Counted from the first letter of the stretch, positions 9,701 to 18,153 are shown. The stretch: DNA of 64,000 nucleotides from Acinetobacter lwoffii (GCF_002321025.1 NZ_DCLL01000035.1:21326-85325), one strand, 5' to 3'. The notes: generated by a model from the sequence alone, not told the origin. Numbers and translations are program-made.

Positions 9701-10175
9701 CATCTGGCTTGGCATCGACCAGACGGTTGATCATGCCCTGCTCGATAATCGCATAAGAACGTGGCCCAAGACCGGTACCAAGGAAAATATCGGTAATATC
9801 ACGACGACGGCATTTGCTGCCATTCAGGAAATATTCGGACTTGCCATCGCGGTTGACCTGACGGCGTACTGCCAGTTCATTATAGGCATTATAAGCACCG
9901 CCCAGCTTGCCATAGGTATTGTCAAAGCGCAGTTCTACACTGGCCATGCCCACCGGTTTACGTTTCGCAGTTCCGGTAAAGATGACGTCCTGCATGCTGC
10001 CACCACGCAGCTGGCGCGCACTGGACTCACCCATGACCCAGCGTATGGCATCAATGACGTTAGATTTACCACAACCATTCGGTCCCACGACCGCAGTACG
10101 ATTATCTTTAAAATGTAAAGTGGTACTGTCGGCAAAAGATTTAAAGCCTGAAAGTTTTAAACTGCTTAAACGCAT
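6723..10175 (-). CDS. smc: Chromosome segregation protein SMC
   Basis: An SMC ATPase of 1150 residues that compacts and segregates chromosomes. The start at 10175 (MRLSSLKLSG) is chosen because AGGA lies just upstream; the longer frame to 10211 would run into the upstream gene. The Walker A motif GPNGCGKS is near residue 34. Two very Gln-rich coiled coils flank a hinge around residues 510-640. At the C-terminus are the ABC signature LLSGGEKAL and Walker B CVLDEVDAPLDD. This is the true SMC type rather than MukB. No scpA or scpB partner is in the window. It lies between gntR and zipA in one leftward run. Confidence 0.97.
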   Translation of the reverse strand: MRLSSLKLSGFKSFADSTTLHFKDNRTAVVGPNGCGKSNVIDAIRWVMGESSARQLRGGSMQDVIFTGTAKRKPVGMASVELRFDNTYGKLGGAYNAYNELAVRRQVNRDGKSEYFLNGSKCRRRDITDIFLGTGLGPRSYAIIEQGMINRLVDAKPDEMRVYIEEAAGVSRYQARRRETMLHLDHTTQNLSRLEDIVSELKSQLKTLKRQSESAIQYKELEGQIRTIKIEILSFQCEQSQRLQEEYTLEMNTLGENFKLVRSELTSVEHDLGSTSELFQRLIQQSTPLQSEWQQAEKKLAELEMTLQQKQSLLEQNSSSLIKLEQQKAQTKERLQLIELQLETLQQQFEDQQAQLQQQDGQSQAQSQNLTELKSQHSTVAAQFTQIKTQVEQQQQRKLQMLAQSEQLVKNIERIEQQKQTLQQQSAQIQQQAQQDELEQYHADKAQVEQQIVGYEIQLTDLRTQFEQIQEEQASRQQQLMQLKSEIQVLHSEKKNLSQLLTKANPNAKSNAIQLMHVLKLNDAGKVHASLIEKFLAKWLSAQILTEGEHFLEDCARQLKQQAVQNKIQIANTMCLADWIESPHYSLWQQVAVVDTLAQALPLQTELLQGQTLLSLDGYHVGADWMIALDYDEASQAGQGALSHRIRLDEIEQQLAELEPKFMQLEQQLPELTDQVKALQSRIQSISEQHKHTQKQLQQLDVNIAKVQSSAQAFALQKQQLQHQLQQLDEQLEEDAMQKDDLEIDLHALNIKLEQALPNYKTLQFQLEELSAQLDDSQQLNQQAQQELEVLRRQNVQSQQQIELLEKDQVFLKEQSQQITAQIEQAKKFVDPVQLELPALQSQFNEQAQITEKLQKTWADWQVELNQVQSKQQQLTEQRHSFQQQDEKLRTTLEEKRLAWQAAKSDLQHYSEQLKELNSEVISGLDIDVKAHQAKLEKAQAQFDKLGAVNLAASEEYEEVSKRYEELSHQMQDLENTVEQLQAAMKSIDQETRKLFMHTFDQVNAELQNLFPKVFEGGEASLSLEDGWQSGVKLMARPPGKRNSSLALLSGGEKALTALALVFAIFRLNPAPFCVLDEVDAPLDDANVGRFCNLVKELSEHVQFIYITHNKLAMMMATDLLGVTMPEPGTSKLVTVNLEQAKEYGLAAEV

Positions 10176-10186
10176 AATGTCCTGAT

Positions 10187-10882
10187 TTAACGTCGTGAGC
10201 GTCTGGCCCACGCGAGTTCAATTTGTTTCATCCGTGTCAGAGATTCCAACACAAGGTTGCGCAAGTGTCGACAAAAATCTTCCATAAATAAAGTGGCCTG
10301 ATGGCTTTTTCGTATCAAAATTGCTTCAGTGACCAGTTTAAATAAGTCGAAAGATTCCTGTAACTCGCGTCTGGAAATATTCAGGGTCAGAAAATAGCTC
10401 CGACGCAAAGAAGGCAGCAGTTCCTGATAGTAGCGCATCAGATAAGGATTCCCGACCATCTCATGCTGCTGGGCCATGCCCTGAAAGATCAGATCATAAA
10501 ACTTTTCGGTGTGTCCTTGGCGGGTTTCTGCTTCTAATTGCTCTAATAATAGCTGAATGCGCTCAGCTTCATGCACACGCCAGGTTTCCGCCATGCGATG
10601 CACCATCTGCCCGAGCAATAACGAGGTCATATCAAATAAGGCACGCACCTGCAAGGCCGACATTTCCGAGACAATCGCCCCACGGCGCGGAAAGATTTCA
10701 ATCAGCTGGGTGCGTTCCAGCAAAAGCAGGGCTTCACGAACCGAACCCCGACTGACATCAAGCTCCGAGGCAATCCTGAGCTCCTGTATACGTTCGCCTT
10801 CGACCAGTTCACCGCGAATAATCTGTTCGCTAATGTGCTTGGCAATCTGCTCAGACAAACTCTGCGCTTGTTCTAATGGCAT
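10187..10882 (-). CDS. GntR-family transcriptional regulator (FCD/FadR type)
   Basis: A 231-residue regulator. Residues about 5-75 form a winged helix-turn-helix of GntR type (GERIQELRIASELDVSRGSV, then REALLLLE). Residues about 90-215 form an all-helical FCD ligand-binding domain. Such proteins usually repress genes for organic-acid or fatty-acid metabolism, with a small carboxylate as effector; the ligand here is unknown. Its stop lies 11 bases before the smc start, so it is probably co-transcribed with smc-zipA-ligA. That is an odd partner for chromosome genes; whether it controls them cannot be told. Confidence 0.88.
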   Translation of the reverse strand: MPLEQAQSLSEQIAKHISEQIIRGELVEGERIQELRIASELDVSRGSVREALLLLERTQLIEIFPRRGAIVSEMSALQVRALFDMTSLLLGQMVHRMAETWRVHEAERIQLLLEQLEAETRQGHTEKFYDLIFQGMAQQHEMVGNPYLMRYYQELLPSLRRSYFLTLNISRRELQESFDLFKLVTEAILIRKSHQATLFMEDFCRHLRNLVLESLTRMKQIELAWARRSRR

Positions 10883-11017
10883 ACCGTTCCTGTCTTTATT
10901 TTTATGGATACTGGTTTAGCCCTTTATTTGGACTATGTTGCTATTAAACGGGTTTTTATCCATAAATACTTTGACATTGTCAGACAATCTTATGTCTATA
11001 TAGCCAACTTAGGCCCA

Positions 11018-11048
11018 TAAAAAAGGAGAATAGTGAGCTATTCTCCTT
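11018..11048 (-). terminator. Intrinsic terminator downstream of the TauE/SafE gene
   Basis: On the minus strand AAGGAGAATAG and CTATTCTCCTT form an 11-bp stem with a 4-base loop, followed by a T-run. It lies 35 bases past the permease stop, inside the 200-base gap before gntR. Confidence 0.85.
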
Positions 11049-11082
11049 ATACGGTACATCAGTCCAACCGAAAAGGTTTAAA

Positions 11083-11886
11083 TCAGGCCATAAACCCTTG
11101 ATAAATAAAATACAGGCCGACGGTGGTCAGTAGTGCAGCAAAACATTTTTTTAATACGGCCGGTGAAAGCAGATGTGCCACTTTTGCGCCCAGCTTGGCA
11201 GTGAAAAAACTCATCATGCTGATCCCAATAAAGGCATAAATATGAATATAGCCAATGGTATTTGGCACAGTGACCTGCGCCTGTTTACCAAACCAGATAA
11301 ACCCGAGCGCACCTGCGACTGCAATCGGCAATCCACAAGCCGCAGAGGTCGCTACTGCTTTTTGCATTACGATCCCGCAGCGATTCAGAAACGGAACGGT
11401 CAGACTTCCCCCACCAATCCCAAAGATGGCCGATGCCACACCGATCCCGCCACCTGCAGCAATTTGTACCGGGGTTGAAGGCAATTTTTGATTCGGATCA
11501 ATCTGAATATGCGCCCCCCTGAACATCCTAAATGCCACCCAGACCGCAAAGAAGCCAATCAGTAACTGTAAACCCTGACCAGATAAATAGTCGGCAATCC
11601 CCGCCCCCAGGAAAGAACCAATGATCAGACCTGGCGCCAGATTACGAAACACGGGCCATAGCACTGCCCCTCGTTGATGATGCGCCATCACCGAACTGAT
11701 AGAAGTCACAATAATTGTTGCCAAGGAAGTACCCACCGCCATATGCATAATCACGCTGGGATCGTACTGAAGCTGGGTAAAAACAATGTACAGGATCGGC
11801 ACAATAATCAAACCACCGCCGACCCCAAACAGGCCTGCGGTGAATCCGGCAATTGCACCAATCAATAAATATATGATTAACTCCAT
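11083..11886 (-). CDS. TauE/SafE-family membrane transporter (putative sulfite/organosulfur exporter)
   Basis: A 267-residue polytopic inner-membrane protein with about eight hydrophobic segments and the internally duplicated family pattern: GFTAGLFGVGGGLIIVPIL near the N-terminus and GVASAIFGIGGGSLTVPFL at about residues 155-173. Members export sulfite, sulfonates or related anions; the substrate is not predictable here. The frame is open to 11943, but ATG 11886 is preferred because the longer version would overlap the divergent birA start and lacks homologous sequence. It stands alone with a strong terminator. Confidence 0.88.
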   Translation of the reverse strand: MELIIYLLIGAIAGFTAGLFGVGGGLIIVPILYIVFTQLQYDPSVIMHMAVGTSLATIIVTSISSVMAHHQRGAVLWPVFRNLAPGLIIGSFLGAGIADYLSGQGLQLLIGFFAVWVAFRMFRGAHIQIDPNQKLPSTPVQIAAGGGIGVASAIFGIGGGSLTVPFLNRCGIVMQKAVATSAACGLPIAVAGALGFIWFGKQAQVTVPNTIGYIHIYAFIGISMMSFFTAKLGAKVAHLLSPAVLKKCFAALLTTVGLYFIYQGFMA

Positions 11887-11913
11887 AACGATATTTACCA
11901 CGTTTAGATTCAA

Positions 11914-12669
11914 ATGGATGTAGAAACTCGTGAACTGCAACAACGATTAAGCGATGCAGGCCAACTCCCGGAAGTATTACTCATCAAACCGATTACTACA
12001 TCGACCAATGATGATGTGCGCGAATTGGCAACGAAGGGGGTACAGCAGGTTCTGGTATGCAGTCATGTGCAGACCCAAGGCCGTGGACAGCGTCAACGTC
12101 AGTGGATTTCACCTGAAGGGAACATCTATTTAAGCACATTGCTGCATACACAAAAACCCATCGATGGTCGTCTGGCGCTAGAAATTGCGTTAAATATCCT
12201 GCAAATGCCGAGTCTAAAAGGCTTGGAATTACAGGTGAAATGGCCGAATGACCTGTATAGCCTGCATGGAAAATGGGGCGGTATTCTGGTCGAGCCGATT
12301 TCATCCACACAGGTGGTGGTCGGTGTCGGTTTAAATATCGATCCTCTGCCCACTGAACTTCCAGATCAGCAGGTCAGCTCCTTGAGCGAGCTGGGATTAT
12401 CGCATACCTCAAGAGTCGAACTAATTGCCCAGCTATATCTGGCGATTCAGCAAGCCGGGCAATGGTTCAATTATGGCAGTCAGAATCTGGCGGCGCGTTT
12501 TAATCGATCGGCTGCATTTATGCAACAAGCAGTTGAATTTACTGACGTGCAAGGGCAATATTCCGGTACTTTTTTAGGGATTCAGGATGATGGTGCGGTC
12601 AATATTACGACCGATCAGGGAATCCAGACCTTTTATCAGGGACAGCTCCGCCTTAAAAATGGTGGATGA
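11914..12669 (+). CDS. birA: Biotin--[acetyl-CoA-carboxylase] ligase
   Basis: A 251-residue biotin protein ligase that makes biotinyl-AMP and biotinylates the carrier domain of acetyl-CoA carboxylase. The biotin/ATP-binding loop is GRGQRQRQW (about residues 50-58), KWPNDL lies at about 109-114, and a short SH3-like C-terminal domain follows. The N-terminal helix-turn-helix of E. coli BirA is missing, so this is a group I ligase with no repressor role. Its stop overlaps a possible coaX start (ATGA at 12666), so it is in an operon with coaX, as in many gammaproteobacteria. Confidence 0.95.
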   Translation: MDVETRELQQRLSDAGQLPEVLLIKPITTSTNDDVRELATKGVQQVLVCSHVQTQGRGQRQRQWISPEGNIYLSTLLHTQKPIDGRLALEIALNILQMPSLKGLELQVKWPNDLYSLHGKWGGILVEPISSTQVVVGVGLNIDPLPTELPDQQVSSLSELGLSHTSRVELIAQLYLAIQQAGQWFNYGSQNLAARFNRSAAFMQQAVEFTDVQGQYSGTFLGIQDDGAVNITTDQGIQTFYQGQLRLKNGG

Positions 12670-12683
12670 ACAGGCATACAGCA

Positions 12684-13424
12684 ATGAAAAAATTATGGTT
12701 GGATATCGGCAATACCCGGCTCAAATACTGGATTACCGAACATGATCAGATTATTGAACAGGCAGCAGAATTACATTTACAGTCCCCTGCTGATTTGTTA
12801 CTTGGCCTGATCCAGCATTTTAAAACACTGGGGTTGCATCAGGTGGGATTATCTTCTGTCCAAGATAAAATCAATAATGAGCGTATTCTCAGCATTTTAG
12901 AAAGTCTGCATATTCCAGTGATTTTTGCTCAGGTACAGGCAGAATATGCCGGTCTGATCTGTGGTTATGATAAACCTTCGCAACTGGGGATTGACCGCTG
13001 GTTGCAGGTACTTGCAGTCGCGACGCAAGCGCATGAAAATTATTGTGTGATTAGTTGCGGTACGGCACTGACCATTGACCTGGCGCAAGGACAACAACAT
13101 TTGGGCGGTTTTATTCTGCCAAATCTGTACTTGCAACGTGATGCACTGATTCAGAATACCAAAGGCATTAAAATTCCGGATGCCGCTTTTTCTGAACTCA
13201 ATCCTGGACGCAATACCATCGATGCTGTTCATCATGGCATTCTACTGGGTCTGCTTAGTACCATCGAAAAAGTACTGCGTGATTTCCCTGCACAGCTGGT
13301 TTTAACTGGTGGAGATGCTCCACTTTTCGCACAGCATCTCGCTCAGTACCAGCCCCGGATTGAACCGGACCTCTTGCTTAAAGGCCTGCAGCATTTTGCA
13401 GCTCATTTGCCAGACACTGTTTGA
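12684..13424 (+). CDS. coaX: Type III pantothenate kinase
   Basis: About 246 residues (252 if the overlapping ATG at 12666 is used). It phosphorylates pantothenate in the first step of CoA synthesis. Family motifs: N-terminal phosphate-binding DIGNTRLKYW, the LGIDRW segment with the catalytic Asp (about residue 100), and CGTALTID (about 120-127). The start at 12684 (MKKLWLDIGN) is preferred because AGG is suitably spaced upstream and family members begin this way; 12666 would give classic ATGA coupling to birA. The 3' end overlaps the convergent hydrolase gene by 47 bases. Confidence 0.95.
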   Translation: MKKLWLDIGNTRLKYWITEHDQIIEQAAELHLQSPADLLLGLIQHFKTLGLHQVGLSSVQDKINNERILSILESLHIPVIFAQVQAEYAGLICGYDKPSQLGIDRWLQVLAVATQAHENYCVISCGTALTIDLAQGQQHLGGFILPNLYLQRDALIQNTKGIKIPDAAFSELNPGRNTIDAVHHGILLGLLSTIEKVLRDFPAQLVLTGGDAPLFAQHLAQYQPRIEPDLLLKGLQHFAAHLPDTV

Positions 13425-13983
13425 TAATGTCCAGCAACTGAGGGAAATCGGCAAAGCCATCGGCCTTGTTAAAATGTCCGGCTTTTTTGATCTCAAAAAT
13501 TTGTGCATTTAAGCTATGGGCTAAACGCAAGGAAACCGGTGCAGGCACATAGGGATCATTACTGGAGATCAGCATCACCGAACGTTTATAGCTATACGGT
13601 AAGTTTTTCAGATCGAGTCGCACAGCCTGCAGTATTTTATTCAGTTCTGACCAGGCCACCAAAGGCGTATCAAAGGCTGAGACCAGAATTACCCCGCCGA
13701 TCTTGCGTTGCTGCTGAATATAATGTTCCTGTAAAAAGTTTAAAACACTGACGCAACTCAGGCCATGTGCAACTAAAAAGGTATGTTCATCCATGTGCGG
13801 AATGTGCAATTTCAGGTTCTGCTGCCATTCTTCTAAATTGGGCTGAAAGGGGTTGGCCAGCATAATCCGTTTAGACTCAAAACCGGCATTTTTAAGCTGG
13901 CGACTCAGCCACGGGTACCAGTGATCATTGGAGGTCGCCTGATAATCCGGCACGATATAGACTTTCTTTATTATATTTTTCAT
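13378..13983 (-). CDS. RBBP9/YdeN-family alpha/beta-hydrolase-like protein with altered nucleophile motif
   Basis: A 201-residue small serine-hydrolase-fold protein. The paralogue next door has the nucleophile elbow AHSLGTV; here the same place reads AHGLSCV, so the catalytic Ser is Gly74 and the only nearby Ser is two residues later (Ser76). The HGY oxyanion motif of the paralogue is replaced by PDY at residues 12-14. The Asp (SSNDPYVP) and His (KAGHFN) of the triad are kept. It may be a non-catalytic binding protein or use a shifted Ser. The 3' end overlaps coaX by 47 bases tail to tail. The frame is intact and well conserved, so a pseudogene is unlikely. Confidence 0.82.
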   Translation of the reverse strand: MKNIIKKVYIVPDYQATSNDHWYPWLSRQLKNAGFESKRIMLANPFQPNLEEWQQNLKLHIPHMDEHTFLVAHGLSCVSVLNFLQEHYIQQQRKIGGVILVSAFDTPLVAWSELNKILQAVRLDLKNLPYSYKRSVMLISSNDPYVPAPVSLRLAHSLNAQIFEIKKAGHFNKADGFADFPQLLDIIKQCLANELQNAAGL

Positions 13984-14127
13984 AGTGATTTACTTATTAT
14001 CATTGAACGCAAATTGCGTCGACAAAAAATAAGTTTTAACCATTCTGGAGATGGAATTCAAGTGCCTTTTTGAACACCATCTCATGTTAAATTTTAAAAT
14101 TTAGCGAATACAATAACATGCCTAAAT

Positions 14128-14694
14128 TTAAGATTTAATCAGATAAGGTTCGATTACTTTCCAGAGTTCTGGCAAATCAGTACAGCCTTGAGAATCAATA
14201 AAATGTCCGTGATGCTTGGCATTCACCACAATGGCATCCAGACTGTCCGCCTGTTCCAGACTAAATTCTGGTGCAACCCGGTCATCGCCTTCAGAATAGA
14301 TCACTACACGTTCTGCAATCTGCTGTTTGAGTAAATCAAAATCGATATCAGCGGCATCAATAAAAGGGTTTACTTCATCCAGACGACCTAACCGGCCATT
14401 AAATCCCGCGATCAATACCAGTTGCTGAATTTTCTGCTGTTTTAATTCTCTGGATAAGTAATGCAATGCGGCCACAGTTCCCAAGCTATGTGCAATAAAG
14501 ATACTGTCCTCGTCAATTGCATCAATCTGTTCACGCATTTGCTGATCCCAGGTGTCCAGTGTTGGTGTGGTCGATGGATCGAGCCGAAGTACTTTTAAAC
14601 TGACGTTTTCCTGTTGGGCTTTTTCCTGAATCCACGGATACCAATTTTCTTCCGGGCTTGCAGTATAACCATGTACGACAATCACTTGGGTCAT
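14128..14694 (-). CDS. RBBP9/YdeN-family serine hydrolase
   Basis: A 188-residue alpha/beta hydrolase of the RBBP9/YdeN family. It begins with VVHGY (oxyanion region), has the nucleophile elbow AHSLGTV with Ser70, an acid in SEGDDRVAP and the family His in HHGHFID near residue 165. The substrate is unknown; members are small cytosolic esterases or hydrolases. It is a tandem paralogue of the preceding leftward gene, separated from it by about 145 bases, and the pair probably arose by duplication. Unlike its neighbour, it has an intact triad. Confidence 0.9.
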   Translation of the reverse strand: MTQVIVVHGYTASPEENWYPWIQEKAQQENVSLKVLRLDPSTTPTLDTWDQQMREQIDAIDEDSIFIAHSLGTVAALHYLSRELKQQKIQQLVLIAGFNGRLGRLDEVNPFIDAADIDFDLLKQQIAERVVIYSEGDDRVAPEFSLEQADSLDAIVVNAKHHGHFIDSQGCTDLPELWKVIEPYLIKS

Positions 14695-14808
14695 TTGAAA
14701 TTTCTCTTTATTTTGTGCTCATGCTCCTGAGTCTGCCTGATCGGATTTTTATTTTGGGTAAGTAAATGTTGTTTTGTTTAAACCAGTTTGACCATTTATT
14801 CGCAATAA

Positions 14809-14836
14809 AAAAAGGCGCATATTGCGCCTTTTTTTT
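14809..14836. terminator. Intrinsic terminator downstream of ffh
   Basis: AAAAAAAGGCGC and GCGCCTTTTTTTT form a strong stem with A/T runs on both sides, starting about 10 bases past the ffh stop. Confidence 0.9.
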
Positions 14837-14845
14837 AAACACAAC

Positions 14846-16252
14846 TTATTTCTTGTCGTTGCCGCCGAACAATGGACCCATACCACCGCCGCCGCCAAAC
14901 TGTTTCTGCAAGCCGCCGAGTGACTTCATCATTTTTGCCATACCGGATGGATTGGCAAATTTTTTCATCATCTTGGCCATTTGGGCATGTTGCTTGATCA
15001 GCTTGTTGACTTCTGCCACTTCCATACCACAACCTGCTGCGATACGTTTTTTACGGCTTGGGTTCATCAAGTCCGGGTTACGGCGCTCTTTGATGGTCAT
15101 CGACTGGATAATCGCTTCCATTTTCTTGACCTGCTTTTCAGGATTGGCTTGCGCCAACGCATCTTGCAGACCGGCATTGCTCATGCCAGGAAGTTTGTCC
15201 AGGAAGCCCATCATGCCGCCCATCTTGTTCATCTGCTCAAACTGCATCAGCATGTCTTCAAAGTTGAAGCTGCCGCCTTTTTGCAGTTTTTTCGCCATTT
15301 TTTCGGCTTTTTCTTTGTCGACCTTGCGTTCAAGTTCTTCGACCAAAGAAAGTACATCCCCCATACCGAGAATACGCTGTGCAACACGCTCAGGATGGAA
15401 TGGCTCCAAGGCATCGAGTTTCTCACCCATACCCAAGAATTTGATTGGCTTGCCGGTAATCGCGCGTACTGAAAGCGCTGCACCACCGCGCGCATCACCA
15501 TCAGTTTTGGTCAGGATCACACCAGTTAAAGGCAAGGCATCGTTGAATGCTTTGGCGGTGTTTGCCGCATCCTGACCGGTCATGGCATCGACCACGAACA
15601 GGGTTTCAGTCGGGTTAATCGCTGCATGCAGCTCTTTGATTTCACCCATCATGTCATCATCGATATGCAAACGGCCTGCCGTATCGACAATGAGTACATC
15701 GGCAAACTGGATTTTTGCCTGTTCAATCGCGCGATTCACAATCGTAATCGGTTTTTCGTCTGCGCTGGATTCCAGGAAAATCGCACCGACTTCACCTGCG
15801 ACAGTCTGTAGCTGTTTGATCGCAGCCGGACGATACACATCGGCAGAGACCATCGCGACTTTTTTCTTTTGACGTTCTTGTAAGAAGCGTGCAAGTTTCG
15901 CTGCAGTTGTTGTTTTACCTGCACCCTGCAAGCCTGCCAGCAGGACAACCACAGGTGGTTTTGCAGCGAGGTCGAGGCTTTCATTGGCCTCGCCCATCAT
16001 TTTGGTCAATTCGTCATGAACGATTTTGACAAAAGCCTGCCCAGGAGATAACTGAGTCATCACTTCCTGGCCCAATGCTTCTTCCTTAACTTTCGCGATG
16101 AATTCACGAGTTACAGGTAACGCAACATCGGCCTCAAGAAGCGCCATACGCACTTCACGTAACGTATCTTTAATATTGTCTTCGGTTAGCTGCCCTGAGC
16201 CAGTAACATTTCTTAAACTCTGCGTGAGTCGTTCTGTTAAGGTATCAAACAT
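14846..16252 (-). CDS. ffh: Signal recognition particle protein Ffh
   Basis: A 468-residue SRP54 homologue, the protein part of the particle that targets nascent membrane proteins to FtsY and the translocon. In order: helical N domain, GTPase G domain with GLQGAGKTTT (P-loop, about residue 108), DTAGR (about 190) and TKTDGDARGG (about 248), then the Met-rich M domain that binds 4.5S RNA and signal peptides, with MEAIIQSMT and the SRKKRIAAGCG segment. The C-terminus is a Gly-rich tail. It is divergent from the ypjD-like gene, an arrangement conserved in gammaproteobacteria. No 4.5S RNA gene is nearby. Confidence 0.98.
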   Translation of the reverse strand: MFDTLTERLTQSLRNVTGSGQLTEDNIKDTLREVRMALLEADVALPVTREFIAKVKEEALGQEVMTQLSPGQAFVKIVHDELTKMMGEANESLDLAAKPPVVVLLAGLQGAGKTTTAAKLARFLQERQKKKVAMVSADVYRPAAIKQLQTVAGEVGAIFLESSADEKPITIVNRAIEQAKIQFADVLIVDTAGRLHIDDDMMGEIKELHAAINPTETLFVVDAMTGQDAANTAKAFNDALPLTGVILTKTDGDARGGAALSVRAITGKPIKFLGMGEKLDALEPFHPERVAQRILGMGDVLSLVEELERKVDKEKAEKMAKKLQKGGSFNFEDMLMQFEQMNKMGGMMGFLDKLPGMSNAGLQDALAQANPEKQVKKMEAIIQSMTIKERRNPDLMNPSRKKRIAAGCGMEVAEVNKLIKQHAQMAKMMKKFANPSGMAKMMKSLGGLQKQFGGGGGMGPLFGGNDKK

Positions 16253-16390
16253 TGCAAAATCCGCTTAAAATAGCCATGAGCAAAAAATTGTTTCTTAAAA
16301 TAGAAAATTTATGCATAGAATGCTATAGGATACTGTAGTTCGCAGCGAATTTATATAAATGAATATTCATCACCCTTAAAAAGGTTTGAC

Positions 16391-17200
16391 ATGGTTAGCC
16401 TCCCCTTGGTTTATACGATCTTAGCATTAGTCGCTTATACCGCTTCCTTCTGGTATCTGTTCATTCATTTAATGTCTAAACGTGCTCCTAATCAATGGTT
16501 TGTCTCGCTAACCGCACTGCTTGGACTGGGCTTGCATGCGCTGGTTTTATATGGCGATATGCATACCCCGCTGGGCATCAATTATGATGTCTTTGCCCTG
16601 TTTTCCTTTACCTCTGGTCTGATGCTGTTACTCAGCATTATTTACAGCACTTATCGTCCGATTATTGCCCTGAACCTGATCGGGATTCCGGTGGCTGCGA
16701 CCGGATTAATTCTTGGCTTTGCGTTTACTCAGCCTGCAAAAATCATCACACAAAACTCTTTGGGTCTGGATATTCATATTATCCTGTCTTTGTCTGCTTA
16801 TGCGGTATTGCTCATGGCGACCATTCAGGCCGTAATTTTACGCTTTCAGGATCGTGAGCTGAAAAAGAAGCAAAAACGCCGCGTTTGGGTCAGTTTGCTA
16901 CCCTCTTATCAAGACATGGAATCATTGCTGTTTGATATGCTGATGACCGGTTTTGTTTTACTTACCCTCGCTTTGGGCTTTGGCTTTTTTACCATCGACA
17001 ATTTCTTTGCTCAACATCTGGCACATAAAACTGCGTTCAGTATTATTTCCTGGCTGGTTTACGGTTCACTATTAATCGGACACTGGAAGTTTGGCTGGCG
17101 TGGCCAGAAAGCCGTGCGCTTTACTCTGCTCGGTTTTGGCTTGCTGGCACTGGGTTTTATTGGGTCTAAATTTGTGCTGGAAATGATTCTAGGGCGATAA
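16391..17200 (+). CDS. CcsA/YpjD-type cytochrome c assembly family membrane protein
   Basis: A 269-residue inner-membrane protein with about eight hydrophobic helices. It belongs to the CcsA/CcmC-like cytochrome c assembly superfamily; proteins of this size next to ffh are usually called YpjD (CorE). The role is not settled: a link to haem handling or divalent-metal tolerance has been suggested for the family. It is a single gene divergent from ffh, with a start at ATG 16391 and a weak AAGG upstream. Confidence 0.85.
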   Translation: MVSLPLVYTILALVAYTASFWYLFIHLMSKRAPNQWFVSLTALLGLGLHALVLYGDMHTPLGINYDVFALFSFTSGLMLLLSIIYSTYRPIIALNLIGIPVAATGLILGFAFTQPAKIITQNSLGLDIHIILSLSAYAVLLMATIQAVILRFQDRELKKKQKRRVWVSLLPSYQDMESLLFDMLMTGFVLLTLALGFGFFTIDNFFAQHLAHKTAFSIISWLVYGSLLIGHWKFGWRGQKAVRFTLLGFGLLALGFIGSKFVLEMILGR

Positions 17201-17260
17201 TTCTGAGCCTTGAAATATTCAATCCATTGTCCAATAAACAGGCTTTAGCTTGAATATTCT

Positions 17261-18022
17261 TTAAACGGTTATACGCCCCGCACGCACTGATAATGGCCAG
17301 CGAATGACTCTAGGCAATTCTGGACCTTCCCATTGTGGCAATAAGGCATCTGCCAGTACATTCAGTGGATTATGTCCAAGTGCTTTAGTGGCAGCTTTCA
17401 CGGCCGACAAAGTACTCATATAACCAATTAACTGATAAAAGTTCCATTCAACCTCTAATACAGGTGGTTGAATCACAATTTCCTGAAATGGAAATGGTAG
17501 ATTTTTATATCCTTCATCTACATGGCGACGTTCAGGCGGCCAGTATGGCGCAATCGTCACTTCATAAAAATACTTAAAATAATGATTCAGATGTGGCTCA
17601 TCCACACTGAACACGCCATAGCTAATTAAAGCCAGAATGGCATTGGGTTTAGCAATCCGGCGAGCTTCTGCATAGAATTTTTCCAGATCGAGCCAATGCG
17701 CTGCTTGAGCCACCGAAATCAGATCAATACTCTGGTCAGCACACGGGATCTTTTCAGCGAGTGCCTGACCATACTGAATTTTTGGATGCGGTTTGGCCTG
17801 GGCAAGCTGTTCAGCACTCGCATCAATAGCAAGCACCTGATCAAAGTAATTCGCCAAAACTTCTGAAAGCTGTCCAGAACCACAGCCGACATCTACAGCC
17901 AATTTAGTACCTGGTGACAGCTCTGCCAATAGCTTTCCCAATGCATCCGGATAATGCGGACGAAACAAAGCATAGTCCTGTGACTGCTGGGAGAAATGAT
18001 CTTTAAATTCCCTATTTTCCAT
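17261..18022 (-). CDS. Class I SAM-dependent methyltransferase
   Basis: A 253-residue Rossmann-fold methyltransferase. SAM-binding motif I reads AVDVGCGSGQLSE (about residues 42-54), the acidic motif is VLAIDASAEQ, and the post-motif AQAAHWLDLEKF is typical of the Methyltransf_11 group that includes yeast trans-aconitate methyltransferase-like proteins. The substrate is unknown. It lies between ypjD and paaY, with no sign that it belongs to the paa operon (132 bases separate it from paaY and it follows it). Confidence 0.85.
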   Translation of the reverse strand: MENREFKDHFSQQSQDYALFRPHYPDALGKLLAELSPGTKLAVDVGCGSGQLSEVLANYFDQVLAIDASAEQLAQAKPHPKIQYGQALAEKIPCADQSIDLISVAQAAHWLDLEKFYAEARRIAKPNAILALISYGVFSVDEPHLNHYFKYFYEVTIAPYWPPERRHVDEGYKNLPFPFQEIVIQPPVLEVEWNFYQLIGYMSTLSAVKAATKALGHNPLNVLADALLPQWEGPELPRVIRWPLSVRAGRITV

Positions 18023-18153
18023 ATATATGCTTTCCAGACCAGTTTTATTTCAGTCTAAATAGACTGTCAGGGAATGCAGTTGGAATTTGGTTTCAGTTAC
18101 TTCCTGTTTTTAAAATGCAGAATTCATCTATTTAATAGAATCATGTTCTTAAC

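Noticed and set aside
14766..15575. Long open frame of 269 codons on the + strand
   Set aside because: It lies antisense to ffh, its product is low-complexity, and ffh is beyond doubt; it is a shadow frame.
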